A DNA stretch of 64,000 nucleotides, from positions 1 to 64,000 of the forward strand of contig JAQZBV010000026.1 of the NCBI GenBank assembly GCA_029237685.1, given 5' to 3'. The position numbers and the translations under genes were made by a program. This DNA comes from Cytophagaceae bacterium. GTDB taxonomy: Bacteria > Bacteroidota > Bacteroidia > Cytophagales > Cytophagaceae. Below the pieces are notes generated by a model. The model was not told where the DNA came from. It searched no databases and saw only the letters and a program-made list of their open reading frames with translations. Position 1 is the first letter of the stretch, and each line of letters opens with the position of its first letter. Of this stretch, positions 1 through 10,214 are shown one piece after another.

Positions 1-844
1 CAAACAGACCGGCGATTATACCGGCTTCTGCCATGCCTAACTGAAAGTTATCGATGAAGTATAAGGCGGCAATGTTGTCGATGGTAATCTCAATACCAAA
101 ACAAGCACCGTATACCAAAGCGAGGATCCATACTCTGTAATCACTGATTACTTTTTTAAAACTGCCTTTAGGATCCGCGGCCTTCGCGCGAAAATCAGGA
201 TTGCTTTTTCTCAACTCCAACACATTGCCTTCCGGAGTATCTTGTGTACAGAAGTAATACACAAAAGCCATGATGAATAATGCAGCTCCCGGAATGATCA
301 TGCTGTATCTCCAGGCCAGGCCAGTAGAGTAACCCAATCCTATAAAACCAGCGAAGATCAATGGCATCACCATTTGTGTTACACCGCCGCCAAGATTCCC
401 CCAGCCTGCTGTGGTAGCGTTGGCTGTGCCCACTACATTCGGCGCAAACATGACAGAAGTATGGTATTGTGTAATAACAAAGGATGCACCGATGACACCG
501 ATGGCTAACCTGAACAATAAGAAAGATTCATAACTATTACTCAGTCCTATACACATCACAGGTATAGATCCCAACAATAACACTGCGGCATAAGCGATTC
601 GCGGTCCAACACGATCACACAACCAACCTATGATAATGCGTGCAAAAATCGTAATGGATACCGAAGCGATCATGATGTTGCCAATCTGCGCTTTCGACAG
701 ATCCAGTTCCTCTCTGATGATACCCATCATAGGAGCAATACCAAACCATCCGAAAAAACATAAAAAGAAGGTCATCCATGTGATATGAAAGGCCCTCATG
801 TGAGGCTTTCCAAAACTGAATAAGTTGATTTTCTCTGCTTTCAT
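1..844 (-). CDS. Nitrate/nitrite MFS transporter (NarK-like), C-terminus beyond window edge
   Basis: Translated by hand from minus strand: MKAEKINLFSFGKPHMRAFHITWMTFFLCFFGWFGIAPMM...FAPNVVGTANATTAGWGNLGGGVTQ; the last stretch matches the NarK/NrtP signature. Open at the window edge, so absent from the ORF track. Confidence 0.85.
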   Translation of the reverse strand, partial: MKAEKINLFSFGKPHMRAFHITWMTFFLCFFGWFGIAPMMGIIREELDLSKAQIGNIMIASVSITIFARIIIGWLCDRVGPRIAYAAVLLLGSIPVMCIGLSNSYESFLLFRLAIGVIGASFVITQYHTSVMFAPNVVGTANATTAGWGNLGGGVTQMVMPLIFAGFIGLGYSTGLAWRYSMIIPGAALFIMAFVYYFCTQDTPEGNVLELRKSNPDFRAKAADPKGSFKKVISDYRVWILALVYGACFGIEITIDNIAALYFIDNFQLGMAEAGIIAGLF

Positions 845-1220
845 CTTTACCTATATTTAACTAAGTATTTATAACTAATAAAACCTACTCTCCAATTGAC
901 TATAAAACCTTTTTATGTTATTTTATAGTATTTTTTAGTAGTTATAGTCTATTTTTAAAGCGTTTTTCATATAAATTATCCATTATTGGTCAAAACAGCC
1001 TAAAAAAACAACCAGTATTTTACTTATGCCACAATCTATACAAACGAGTATTTATACTCAATTTATTACTCTGTTTTTTTTCAAAATAACTGGTATTGTC
1101 CTACTGCATGGCAAAAAAATACTATAAGGAAGTTAAAACATGCAGTTTTTTCACAAAAAAAGGTTAAAAAATGACTCAGTATTAGCTTAGGGATAAAGGA
1201 AATCAATGACAGGGCACAAA

Positions 1221-1246
1221 AAAAGACCGATGGAATCGGTCTTTTC
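1221..1246 (-). terminator. Intrinsic terminator downstream of the alpha/beta hydrolase
   Basis: AAAAGACCGATggaATCGGTCTTTT hairpin. Confidence 0.7.
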
Positions 1247-1264
1247 ATAACATTAACAAACTAC

Positions 1265-1936
1265 TTATACAGATCTCAAATCTCCTACTCCTACTGGTAG
1301 CTTTTCCAGCCATTGATCAGAAAAGTCGGCCACCTCTTCCCAACCCGGTTGGTTGCAGATGTAGTGACCGCGATTGGAAAATTCTTTATAAGTAGCTAAA
1401 CCTTCTTCATATGCTTTCGCATTTTTTTCATTTAACTCTGCAGGAATGATTTGGTCTTTTTCAGCAGCGATGAACAACATCGGTTTGTTGCTGTTGTGCA
1501 ATTCCATTTCCCCGTCTGCCAGCATGCAATCGCGTAGCACATTGCGGCTATCGTGTAAGGCAGTTTTTTCATAGGCAGCGTTGGATTCCTCTTCTGTCAT
1601 GGCATTGCAGAAACTGGCATGAAAACCTTCCGGACTCATGTAAAACGGTTCATCTCCTTTGAACGGATTAGCAATTGAAATACTATTTTTGAAGAATCCC
1701 CAGTCCAAGGATAACATCCGATTGGGAGCTACAGAACTGATGCAAATACCGGCACTTCCTAAACCTTTATTAAGGAGTGATTGAACGATGAGTCCACCTA
1801 CCGAATGACCGATCAATACAGCATCCCGGTCCGTTCTGCAAATCAATCCTCCGTAGTAGTTGACGACTTCTGCCAAACGGAGATCGCCTAAACCTTCCGG
1901 CACATTTCTTCTTAAGTCGGTGTGAAACTCCTTTCT
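1265..1936 (-). pseudogene. Alpha/beta-fold hydrolase, N-terminally truncated
   Basis: GHSVGG nucleophile elbow and C-terminal hydrolase sequence are present. Homologous-looking sequence (FHTDLRRNVPEGLG) continues upstream of the called GTG and then hits a TAA; the N-terminal strand/oxyanion region is missing. Confidence 0.6.
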
Positions 1937-2029
1937 TTACAAGGGATACAGAAAGTGCAATCCATTCGCTTCGATACGAAAGAGAATATTATTCCTCAAT
2001 CTGACCGCATGTGCTAAAATAATGACCTG

Positions 2030-4477
2030 TTATTCAGGAAGCACAATGTGAAACACCGCACCTTGACCTTCTTTTCCTGTAGCGTAAATATCACCTTGAT
2101 GATTCTGAACGACTTTTTTACAAATGGCCAAACCTATGCCTGTTCCGGCGAATTGCGTTTTACCGTGCAAGCGCTGAAAAATATTAAAAATTTGCTCTGC
2201 ATATTCATCGTTGAAACCTATTCCATTATCTGAAAAAATAATATGGTAAAAAGATTTGTTGAAGTCTAATTGCGGAAGTTTCTTCACTTCCTTATCGGTC
2301 ATTTTCTCAACTTGTATAGAAATAACAGGGGCCACTCCTTCCCTTTTAAACTTTAAGGCATTCGAAATCAAATTGCCAAACAGCTGAGCCATTTGAAGTG
2401 GTATGGCTTGCAGTACAGGAAGAACATCGGATTGAATGGTAGCGTCTTTTTGTTCAATCAATAGTTCAAAATCAGTTTTTATATCCGCAACGATCTTATT
2501 GAGATCTACAGCTTCAAACGTTCTGTTTTCTTTTGATAACTGTGAGTAAGCCAATACATCGCGCACGAGATTGATCATTCGATGAGTAGAGTCGTTAATT
2601 TTAGACAAATAGCGTTTAGACTTGTCGCTTAACTCTCCTGTCGATTGTTCTAACATCTGAGAGAACATGCTGATCTTTCTCAACGGTTCTTGCAGGTCAT
2701 GCGAAGCAATATAGGCAAACTGCTCTAATTCAGCATTGGAGCGTTGCAAGTTATGGTTACTGGAGGCCAGTTCTTTTGTACGTTCACTTACCACCTCTTC
2801 TATTTTTTGCCTGGCCAATACTTGCTGCGTTACATCTATAGAAATAGCGAGTACTCCTAGTATTTTGCCGTCAACATCTTTATATGGTTCATAGACAAAA
2901 TTTTGGTATACAGATTCCAACTTCCCCTTACGCAAAAGAGAGACAGGCATCTCATTGGCATGAAACGGCAAACCGGTTGAATACACATCGGCCAATAATT
3001 TTTCTAAGCCTTGTTCTTTCGCATCAGGGAGTCCTTCGAAAATAGGTTTATTCATCACATCTTCTACAGGCTTACCCCACAATTCGATCATGAGTTCATT
3101 TGCTACTTCTACTACATGGTCCGGTCCAAGCATGATGCACATGGCAACAGGAGCTTGCAACACCATGTTGCGGAAGTTCCATTCACTTTGCTTTATCTTT
3201 TGCGTAGCGAGGTTAAGATCCGTCACGTCTGCAGCGGTATTCATGACACCGTATACCTTATTGTTCTGATCAAACAACGGTGTAAAACTATAATTGAACC
3301 AAAACGGTTTGATCTTACCTTCATGCATCAAGTCTACCTGTTCATTCTTCGCATGGAATGGAATAGCAGTGGCATAGACTTGTTCCAGCTGATTGAAAAT
3401 TTGTTGGTTATCCAGTTCTGGTAATATTTCTCTATACAGTTTACCGATCACATCGTATCCTTTGCCCCATACATCCAAAATATTTTTATTGGCGAACTCA
3501 ATTTTCATTTCTTTACCGGTATATACGCCGATCGGGAAAGGAACACTTTCAACCAGGCTACGGATACGCTGCTCGCTCTGCTCCAGCTTTTGGCGATCCA
3601 TGACTTGTTTGGTCACATCGATGGCGATGTCCAGTATCGCATACACTTCACCGTTCGCATCCAAAACTGGCGTGTAGGTAAAATCGTAATAGTACTGATT
3701 CAATACCCCATCTTGTAAAATCTGTATAGGAGAACTCTCTAGTTGAAGCGGCTTGCCGGAAGTAAATACATCATCCAATATTTTCAGAAAAGGTTGTCCT
3801 TGTAATTCTGGAACCGCCTCTGCTAATTTCTTTCCTATAATATCTTGCCCCTTTCCTGCGATATCAATAAAAGACTGATTAGGCATTTCAATGACCAGAT
3901 CACGTCCTACAAATAAAGCGATTGCAGCAGGGGCACTGTCGAGGATGGCGCGGAGTTGCGCTTCATTTTTTTTGAGCCGCTCACGGCTTTTGATTTCAGG
4001 AGTTGTTTCTGTACCCATGGACAAGACACCTCCAACGGTGCCGTTTTCCTCATACACGGGACTATAGCTGAATGTCCAGTAAGTATCTTCCAGCTTGCCA
4101 TTGCGGTAAAAAGATACCAATTGATTCTCCTGACGAATGGCTTGTTGCGTAGCTGAGACTTGTTCGACCAAGCCTAGCAAAAGATCGTTCCTGTCACTCC
4201 AGGCATCTGTTTTTTTTCCAAGTATGGGATGAGGACCTTCAAGGCCCAGGCTAGGTATAAATGCATCGTTATAAAAGAAAATACTTTCTTTTCCCCAGAA
4301 CAAAGCCATAGGAAGAGCAGCATTTAACAATATGCTGACCGTATGGCGCAAACTGCCCGGCCACTGGTCAGGAGTACCAAGCGAAGTCGATGACCAATCG
4401 TAACCTCTCATCAGCGCTCCCATTTCTCCGCCGCCGCGCAGAAAATAATAATTCTCGGATTTCGATAATGTTTCCAA
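2030..4477 (-). CDS. Multi-PAS sensor histidine kinase
   Basis: Repeated PAS/PAC units, H-box [16 protein letters not shown], ATPase motifs NALKF, DNGIGF, GTGIGLAIC. Confidence 0.92.
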   Translation of the reverse strand: METLSKSENYYFLRGGGEMGALMRGYDWSSTSLGTPDQWPGSLRHTVSILLNAALPMALFWGKESIFFYNDAFIPSLGLEGPHPILGKKTDAWSDRNDLLLGLVEQVSATQQAIRQENQLVSFYRNGKLEDTYWTFSYSPVYEENGTVGGVLSMGTETTPEIKSRERLKKNEAQLRAILDSAPAAIALFVGRDLVIEMPNQSFIDIAGKGQDIIGKKLAEAVPELQGQPFLKILDDVFTSGKPLQLESSPIQILQDGVLNQYYYDFTYTPVLDANGEVYAILDIAIDVTKQVMDRQKLEQSEQRIRSLVESVPFPIGVYTGKEMKIEFANKNILDVWGKGYDVIGKLYREILPELDNQQIFNQLEQVYATAIPFHAKNEQVDLMHEGKIKPFWFNYSFTPLFDQNNKVYGVMNTAADVTDLNLATQKIKQSEWNFRNMVLQAPVAMCIMLGPDHVVEVANELMIELWGKPVEDVMNKPIFEGLPDAKEQGLEKLLADVYSTGLPFHANEMPVSLLRKGKLESVYQNFVYEPYKDVDGKILGVLAISIDVTQQVLARQKIEEVVSERTKELASSNHNLQRSNAELEQFAYIASHDLQEPLRKISMFSQMLEQSTGELSDKSKRYLSKINDSTHRMINLVRDVLAYSQLSKENRTFEAVDLNKIVADIKTDFELLIEQKDATIQSDVLPVLQAIPLQMAQLFGNLISNALKFKREGVAPVISIQVEKMTDKEVKKLPQLDFNKSFYHIIFSDNGIGFNDEYAEQIFNIFQRLHGKTQFAGTGIGLAICKKVVQNHQGDIYATGKEGQGAVFHIVLPE

Positions 4478-4478
4478 A

Positions 4479-4889
4479 TCAGATTAGCGGTTTTAGTTTA
4501 TTCACCAACTCATCGAACTTATCTGGCTTCGTAACAAAATCATAGGCCCCCAACTCCTTCGTTTGCTGAATGGTTTGAGGATTAGAAGAGGTAGAAATAA
4601 TGATAACAGGTATATGCTGTGCATTTACTGTATTCTTTATTTCTTTTAAGAACTGTTGTCCGTTCATGATGGGCATGTTCAAATCCAGGAATATAAGATC
4701 AGGCTTAACCTGCCCACCTTTCAGCAATTTCAATGCCTCTATTGCAGAAGACAAGGGTTTAAAAACACCCGGATACGACAATTCTTCTAGAGCAGCAAAA
4801 AAAATTTCCTGATCGTCTTCATCATCATCTACTAATAAAATACTAGCATGTTTCACAGGTATAAAAATAATGCTTTGACATGAATTCAT
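4479..4889 (-). CDS. Single-domain response regulator
   Basis: ILLVDDDEDDQE, DLIFLDLNMP phosphoacceptor, ISTSS, K in FVTKPDKF. Confidence 0.9.
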   Translation of the reverse strand: MNSCQSIIFIPVKHASILLVDDDEDDQEIFFAALEELSYPGVFKPLSSAIEALKLLKGGQVKPDLIFLDLNMPIMNGQQFLKEIKNTVNAQHIPVIIISTSSNPQTIQQTKELGAYDFVTKPDKFDELVNKLKPLI

Positions 4890-5075
4890 TGTTACTTAGA
4901 TTCAAATCTTTTAAATAAATCCCGAACAAACAAGTTTAAGAATCCAGGGGTTGTGGATTTTAATACACACTTTTTCTTACTATCTTTTCAGGTCTATAAG
5001 AGTTCTAAATTCCTATGATCTCCGACTGGAAATCAGGTCATGTTATTGAAAAAAGTTGGCCTAAACAACTGCAAA

Positions 5076-5195
5076 ATGGAGAACCATTCCACACAGCGCA
5101 CCGCTATCATTTTTATTTCCTTGGTCGTGGTTCTGTTTACGATTATTAGTCAGGGATTGCCGCTTCCTTTGTTGGTAAATAAGTTAGGTATCTAA
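5076..5195 (+). pseudogene. Remnant of a CPA1-type Na+/H+ antiporter
   Basis: Hand translation MENHSTQRTAIIFISLVVVLFTIISQGLPLPLLVNKLGI* resembles the last TM segment of CPA1 antiporters (..QGLTLPxLIxxLGL); no flanking antiporter ORF seen. Confidence 0.4.
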
Positions 5196-6279
5196 AACGA
5201 TAAGGTTTCAGTACTAAATCATGATTAATATAAAAGCCATACGTTTCAAACAATGACTTTTCTTCTTTAGAAAATTACTGAGAGAACTATTTTACGACTG
5301 CACATTAGTATAAAGAAGAAGTAAGGCCAGCAACAATAACCACTTCTGCATAAATCTACCATGTGATAAAAAACATTCAACAATTGGCAAAAGATATACC
5401 GGTGGTTGGTGTTCTACAACTATTGGAATTACATTACTTTTTATTGAAGTATACGTTTTTTGTTTCATATATCGATTAAAGAAAAATAGTAAGGGAGTGC
5501 AGCCAAAGCAAACAGCAGGCGATTTAGTCTCTTTTTGCTTCATCAGACAATTTCTGTATTGCTTTTTTCAGATTACCTATATCTTCTTTCACTTGGTCCT
5601 TAAATAAGATCCAACTCTCTTTTCTCTCAGATTTATAATCACAAACAAGTTTTTTGATGCTCAGAATTTTATCCTGCATCTCTTCAATACTTGTATGTGT
5701 GGATGGAGTCTTTTTTTTATCATCATTTTATCGGTTAGTATTCATCAGAGTCATATATGATGCCATAAACACCCAGATCATTAAAACTTACGAGATTAAC
5801 AGGCCTACATAAGTGTCTATTTTCATTTTTCAGATAGTCATTCTAAGAAAGGTACTTTAAGAGTCCTTATGGCTCTTTATGAAGAATTGCTAAATGCTTT
5901 GTTATTTATAAAAAGAAGATGGTTACACCTTTAATAACTATTCTACTCTACTTTGCGAAGCAACAGATGATTCGCTTAAATTAACAAATCACACATTTAA
6001 TACCCACAATGGGAAAAGCCTCTGGAATACTGAGATTAAGAAGATACGGTAAAAGTAATTCCGGCACAATGCTATTAATTACTCCTATAGTGACACCTAT
6101 TACTGCTCAGAGAATTAGTACTAATTGAGCCGCTTCATACTCTTCGAAGAAGGATGAGATAAAACTTTCCATTTCCATTTCATACCCTATTTTATACTAT
6201 ATTACAATAGCTCTAGGTTACCTCACTTACCTCATCAAGCCTATAGCTTTAAATATTCCCCTTCCAGGAATTCAAAGCT

Positions 6280-8547
6280 ATGATGAGAACAACCAACCCA
6301 GATGAAATCATTCGCTCCACTAATGCCTTTTGGGTAGTCGGTATTGGAGCATCAGCCGGCGGCTTGAACGCATTCAAACCCTTGATAAAAGCCATACCTA
6401 TTGATTCTGGTATGGCCTATATTATTGTTCAGCATTTAGATCCCAGTCATGAAAGTATTCTTGTAGAGTTGCTTCAAAAAATGACCACGATACCTGTTCA
6501 TGAAATTACAGATAAAGTAGAAGTCTTGCCAGACCATATCTATGTCATACCATCTAATAAATTACTGACAGCAAACGACGGCATATTGAACCTGACCGCA
6601 AGGCCAGTTAAAACACAAAAAAGTATTGACTTGTTTTTTACTTCTTTAGCGGAAGTTCATCAAAATCAAGCGATAGGTGTTGTCTTATCCGGTACTGGTA
6701 AAGACGGAACCTTAGGATTGCAAGCCATTAAGCAATTCGGCGGACTTACGTTTGCTCAGGAACAACAGACTGCAGCTTACGATGAAATGCCTCAAAGTGC
6801 CATTAAGCAAGGAGTAGTAGATTATGTACTCACACCTGAAAAAATCATTCATAAATTAATAGAATTAAATACTATTTATAAAAACAAACTAAGTTCGCCT
6901 GAAGATCCAGTAGAACTAAAAACTGAAACTGTTTTCCACAAGCAAATTTTAAATTTACTCGAAATACAAAAAGGTGTCGACTTTGCATATTATAAACAAA
7001 CAACAATAGGGAGAAGAATTGCGCGGAGAATGGATCTGTTGCACTTGGAGAAAAAAGAAGACTATTTCAACTACTTGAAAGAGAACAATACAGAGATCGA
7101 GTATTTGTACCAAGACATGCTAATCTCGGTTACGGATTTTTTTCGTGACCCTCTGATGTTTGATGCACTTTGTAATAAGGTAGTGCCGTTACTTACTGCA
7201 AACAAAACAAACAATGAAAGTGTGCGCGTTTGGATTGTTGGTTGTTCAACCGGACAGGAAGCCTATACCATCGCCATGTGCCTCTATGAGTTCATCTCAC
7301 AAGAAAACAACAAAGTTCAAATACAACTATTTGCTACAGATCTTTCCGAAATAGCTATCGCTAAAGCTCGTGCTGGATTTTATTCAGCCAGTGAAGTGGA
7401 GAACATTTCAGAAGAACGATTGAATCGTTTCTTTTCAAAAACCCAAAACGGTTATCAGGTAAAAAAAATCATACGAGATCTATGTGTGTTTGCCACTCAT
7501 AATATTATCTCTGATCCACCTTTTGCGAAAATGGATCTGGTCAGTTGCAGAAACGTACTTATTTACATGGACGCCTTTCTGCAGCGAAAAGCCATGACAA
7601 CTTTTCATTATGCCTTAAAAGAAAACGGAATATTGATACTTGGAAAATCTGAGTCGTTAAGTAAATCCGCCGATCTCTTTAACGTATTGAATGAACAAGA
7701 AAAAATGTATGCTAAAAAAATTGTATCTGGCAGGTTTATTCATGTAGCAGCTAAATCTCAAAACCACTCCTCGCCTAGTTCTGTAAAATCGATGAAAGAT
7801 CAAAAACTTAATGACGACTTTCAAAAAAACGCCGAACAAGTTATTTTGTCCAAATCACCGGCCGGAGTGATTGTGAATGAACAACTAGAAATTGTTCAGT
7901 TTCGTGGGGCCACCGGAGATTGGTTAGAGTCGGCATCTGGAAAGCCGAGTCTCAATGTTCTTAAAATGGCGAAGTCTGAATTGGCGATTGATTTGAGAAG
8001 TATTTTATTGAAAGTAAAAACAACTCTACAACCTCACGTGAAAGAAGGTATTTCTATGCTGATTCAGCATCAGATGACATGGGTGACCATTGAAGTGATT
8101 CCTTTGCTTCATACCATCAATCCATACTTCCTGATACTATTTACCAATGTTAAACAAGTTCCTATCCTTTCCTCCAAACATTCAACTACTGAAGGAAAAA
8201 CAGAAATTAATCCACATGAAATCCGTGCGTTACAATTAGAGAAAGAACTTTCTCAAACGCGTGATGACATGCGCACCATCACAGAAGATCAGGAAGCAGG
8301 TAACGAAGAACTATTAAGCGCAAACGAGGAGCTTGTTTCAGGCAGTGAAGAATTACGCAGCCTGAATGAAGAACTTGAAATATCCAAAGAGGAATTACAA
8401 AGCACGGTAGAAGAATTATCTGCTGCGAATGGAATATTACAGAACTGCGCGTTTTATTGGAAAGAACGTTGCTGGAAGATGACTTTCATGAAAGTTATGA
8501 AGTCAAACGTACATTCCCAGTCTTGGGAGATCGTATCATGCTTTTGA
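6280..8547 (+). CDS. CheB-CheR fusion (methylesterase/methyltransferase), frame-disrupted at 3' end
   Basis: CheB: GIGASAGGLNAFKPL, VLSGTGKDGTLG; CheR: WIVGCSTGQEAYTIAM, CRNVLIYMD; coiled coil EELLSANEELVSGSEELRSLNEELEISKEELQSTVEELSAAN, then apparent frameshift. Confidence 0.88.
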   Translation: MMRTTNPDEIIRSTNAFWVVGIGASAGGLNAFKPLIKAIPIDSGMAYIIVQHLDPSHESILVELLQKMTTIPVHEITDKVEVLPDHIYVIPSNKLLTANDGILNLTARPVKTQKSIDLFFTSLAEVHQNQAIGVVLSGTGKDGTLGLQAIKQFGGLTFAQEQQTAAYDEMPQSAIKQGVVDYVLTPEKIIHKLIELNTIYKNKLSSPEDPVELKTETVFHKQILNLLEIQKGVDFAYYKQTTIGRRIARRMDLLHLEKKEDYFNYLKENNTEIEYLYQDMLISVTDFFRDPLMFDALCNKVVPLLTANKTNNESVRVWIVGCSTGQEAYTIAMCLYEFISQENNKVQIQLFATDLSEIAIAKARAGFYSASEVENISEERLNRFFSKTQNGYQVKKIIRDLCVFATHNIISDPPFAKMDLVSCRNVLIYMDAFLQRKAMTTFHYALKENGILILGKSESLSKSADLFNVLNEQEKMYAKKIVSGRFIHVAAKSQNHSSPSSVKSMKDQKLNDDFQKNAEQVILSKSPAGVIVNEQLEIVQFRGATGDWLESASGKPSLNVLKMAKSELAIDLRSILLKVKTTLQPHVKEGISMLIQHQMTWVTIEVIPLLHTINPYFLILFTNVKQVPILSSKHSTTEGKTEINPHEIRALQLEKELSQTRDDMRTITEDQEAGNEELLSANEELVSGSEELRSLNEELEISKEELQSTVEELSAANGILQNCAFYWKERCWKMTFMKVMKSNVHSQSWEIVSCF

Positions 8548-9884
8548 ATGCGCGCAAATTTTTCAGCGAAGGCAATCATGAATGTCTGATTTTGCTGGCC
8601 ATTGAAGACATTACGGAGAGGAAAACAGTGGAAACGCAACTCAAAGCCAATGCTGACTATCTGAAAGCCGTATTTGAATCCAGTCCCCAAATCGCTACGA
8701 TCGCTTCTGCTGACGGTTCAGTGAATTATTTCAATCAATTCTTTCTTGACTACTCCGGTCTCAGCATAACAGAAGCTATAGATCGCGGCTGGCAATCTGT
8801 GTTGCGTCCTGAAATCTATCCGCAGTTTATGGAAATTTGGGCACACTCCATAAAATCCGGGGATAATTTTGACATGAAACTAATGCTCAAAAGAAGTGAT
8901 GGTACATACCGTTGGCATATTGCCCGAGCATTGGCTATACGCAATAGCAATGGAGAGATTACCTCGTGGGTAGGGACAGCTACGGATATCCACGATCAAA
9001 AAACATTCTCTGAAGAACTGGAGAAAAAAGTCATCGAAAGAACGCAATCACTTATAGAATCTAACTCAGCGATCGCACATTCCAATAAAAACCTAGAGCA
9101 ATTTGCTTTCATTGCTTCGCATGACTTACAAGAGCCTTTGCGAAAAATTAGAATATTTTCCAATATGCTAACGACGAGTTTCGGCAAACATTTGCCTAAT
9201 GAAGCAGTAAAATTAATTGACAGAATAAATACATCCGCCGAGCGCATGTCCGGGTTGATTAAGGCAGTGCTCAACTTTTCAAAATTAGAAAGTGCCAAGG
9301 AGCAGTTTTCAGAAGTAAGTCTGGATGATATTTTAACACAAGTATTAGAAGACTTTGATGTATTGATCACGGAAAAGCATGCGACCATTTCTAAAAATAC
9401 GTTATGCACCATTCAAGCCGTGCCGCTACAAATGACACAGCTTTTTCACAACATAATAGGTAACTCTTTAAAATTTACTCATCCCAATTTATCACCAGCC
9501 ATCACAATTGCTTGCCAAATCATGACTCCTCAAGAGCTCATGAACTACCCTGAGTTAAATCAAAAGCGATCATATTGTAAAATTACAATTGAAGACAATG
9601 GAATCGGATTTGAGAAAAAATATGAACACCTCATTTTTCAAATTTTCAAACGACTCCATTCCAATGAACAATTTTCAGGCACAGGAATTGGCCTGGCCTT
9701 GTGCAAAAAAATTGTATTGAATCATCAAGGGGGAATATCTGCCAAATCAAATGGGAGTTCGGGATCCATTTTTCACATTATTTTACCTTTAGTACAGCAC
9801 GTCATTTACAATATAGAGATTGAACCATTAGTGATAGCGTCTGCACCTGAGCTATTGGCTAAAGAGGATCCTAAGGGTGTTTAG
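8427..9884 (+). CDS. PAS-histidine kinase portion of the CheB/CheR-PAS-HK fusion, now in a different frame
   Basis: Frame reads [89 protein letters not shown]; the ORF-track start (TTG, 8457) is probably not a real start. Confidence 0.75.
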   Translation, partial: EWNITELRVLLERTLLEDDFHESYEVKRTFPVLGDRIMLLNARKFFSEGNHECLILLAIEDITERKTVETQLKANADYLKAVFESSPQIATIASADGSVNYFNQFFLDYSGLSITEAIDRGWQSVLRPEIYPQFMEIWAHSIKSGDNFDMKLMLKRSDGTYRWHIARALAIRNSNGEITSWVGTATDIHDQKTFSEELEKKVIERTQSLIESNSAIAHSNKNLEQFAFIASHDLQEPLRKIRIFSNMLTTSFGKHLPNEAVKLIDRINTSAERMSGLIKAVLNFSKLESAKEQFSEVSLDDILTQVLEDFDVLITEKHATISKNTLCTIQAVPLQMTQLFHNIIGNSLKFTHPNLSPAITIACQIMTPQELMNYPELNQKRSYCKITIEDNGIGFEKKYEHLIFQIFKRLHSNEQFSGTGIGLALCKKIVLNHQGGISAKSNGSSGSIFHIILPLVQHVIYNIEIEPLVIASAPELLAKEDPKGV

Positions 9885-9936
9885 TTGTTAGTTGTTAGTT
9901 GTTAGTTGTTAGTTGTTAGTTGTTAGTTGTTAGTTT
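9881..9936 (+). repeat. Heptanucleotide tandem repeat (TTAGTTG)x7 + TTAGTTT
   Basis: Direct reading; the TAG of the first unit is the stop codon of the upstream kinase. Confidence 0.95.
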
Positions 9937-10034
9937 ATTAAAATACTTGTCATCTACTAGTGGTCTTTATGTAGTACAAGATTTGAATATGACTTGTGCT
10001 TTTAATGGACTATATTATGTAAAACCCTACCACT

Positions 10035-10145
10035 ATGGCCAAAGAAAAATCACCACAAAAAGGAGACAAGAAAGCAGCTGGAAAAAGTCTGACGGAAAAA
10101 AGAGCGGATAAGAAAGCTAAAAAAGAAAATAAAAAGAATACTTAA
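10035..10145 (+). CDS. Small Lys-rich basic protein (36 aa)
   Basis: MAKEKSPQKGDKKAAGKSLTEKRADKKAKKENKKNT*, followed by a strong terminator; too short for the ORF track in this frame. Confidence 0.65.
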   Translation: MAKEKSPQKGDKKAAGKSLTEKRADKKAKKENKKNT

Positions 10146-10173
10146 GTCTTATCAAGTATTTAAACTAAAATAG

Positions 10174-10212
10174 AAATCCCCTTTATCACGACATGATAAA
10201 GGGGATTTTTTA
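10174..10212. terminator. Bidirectional intrinsic terminator
   Basis: AAATCCCCTTTATCAcgacaTGATAAAGGGGATTTTT between convergent genes. Confidence 0.85.
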
Positions 10213-10214
10213 TT

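Noticed and set aside
5292-5543. 83-aa minus-strand ORF
   Set aside because: No recognisable family, poor coding appearance, lies in the decayed region.
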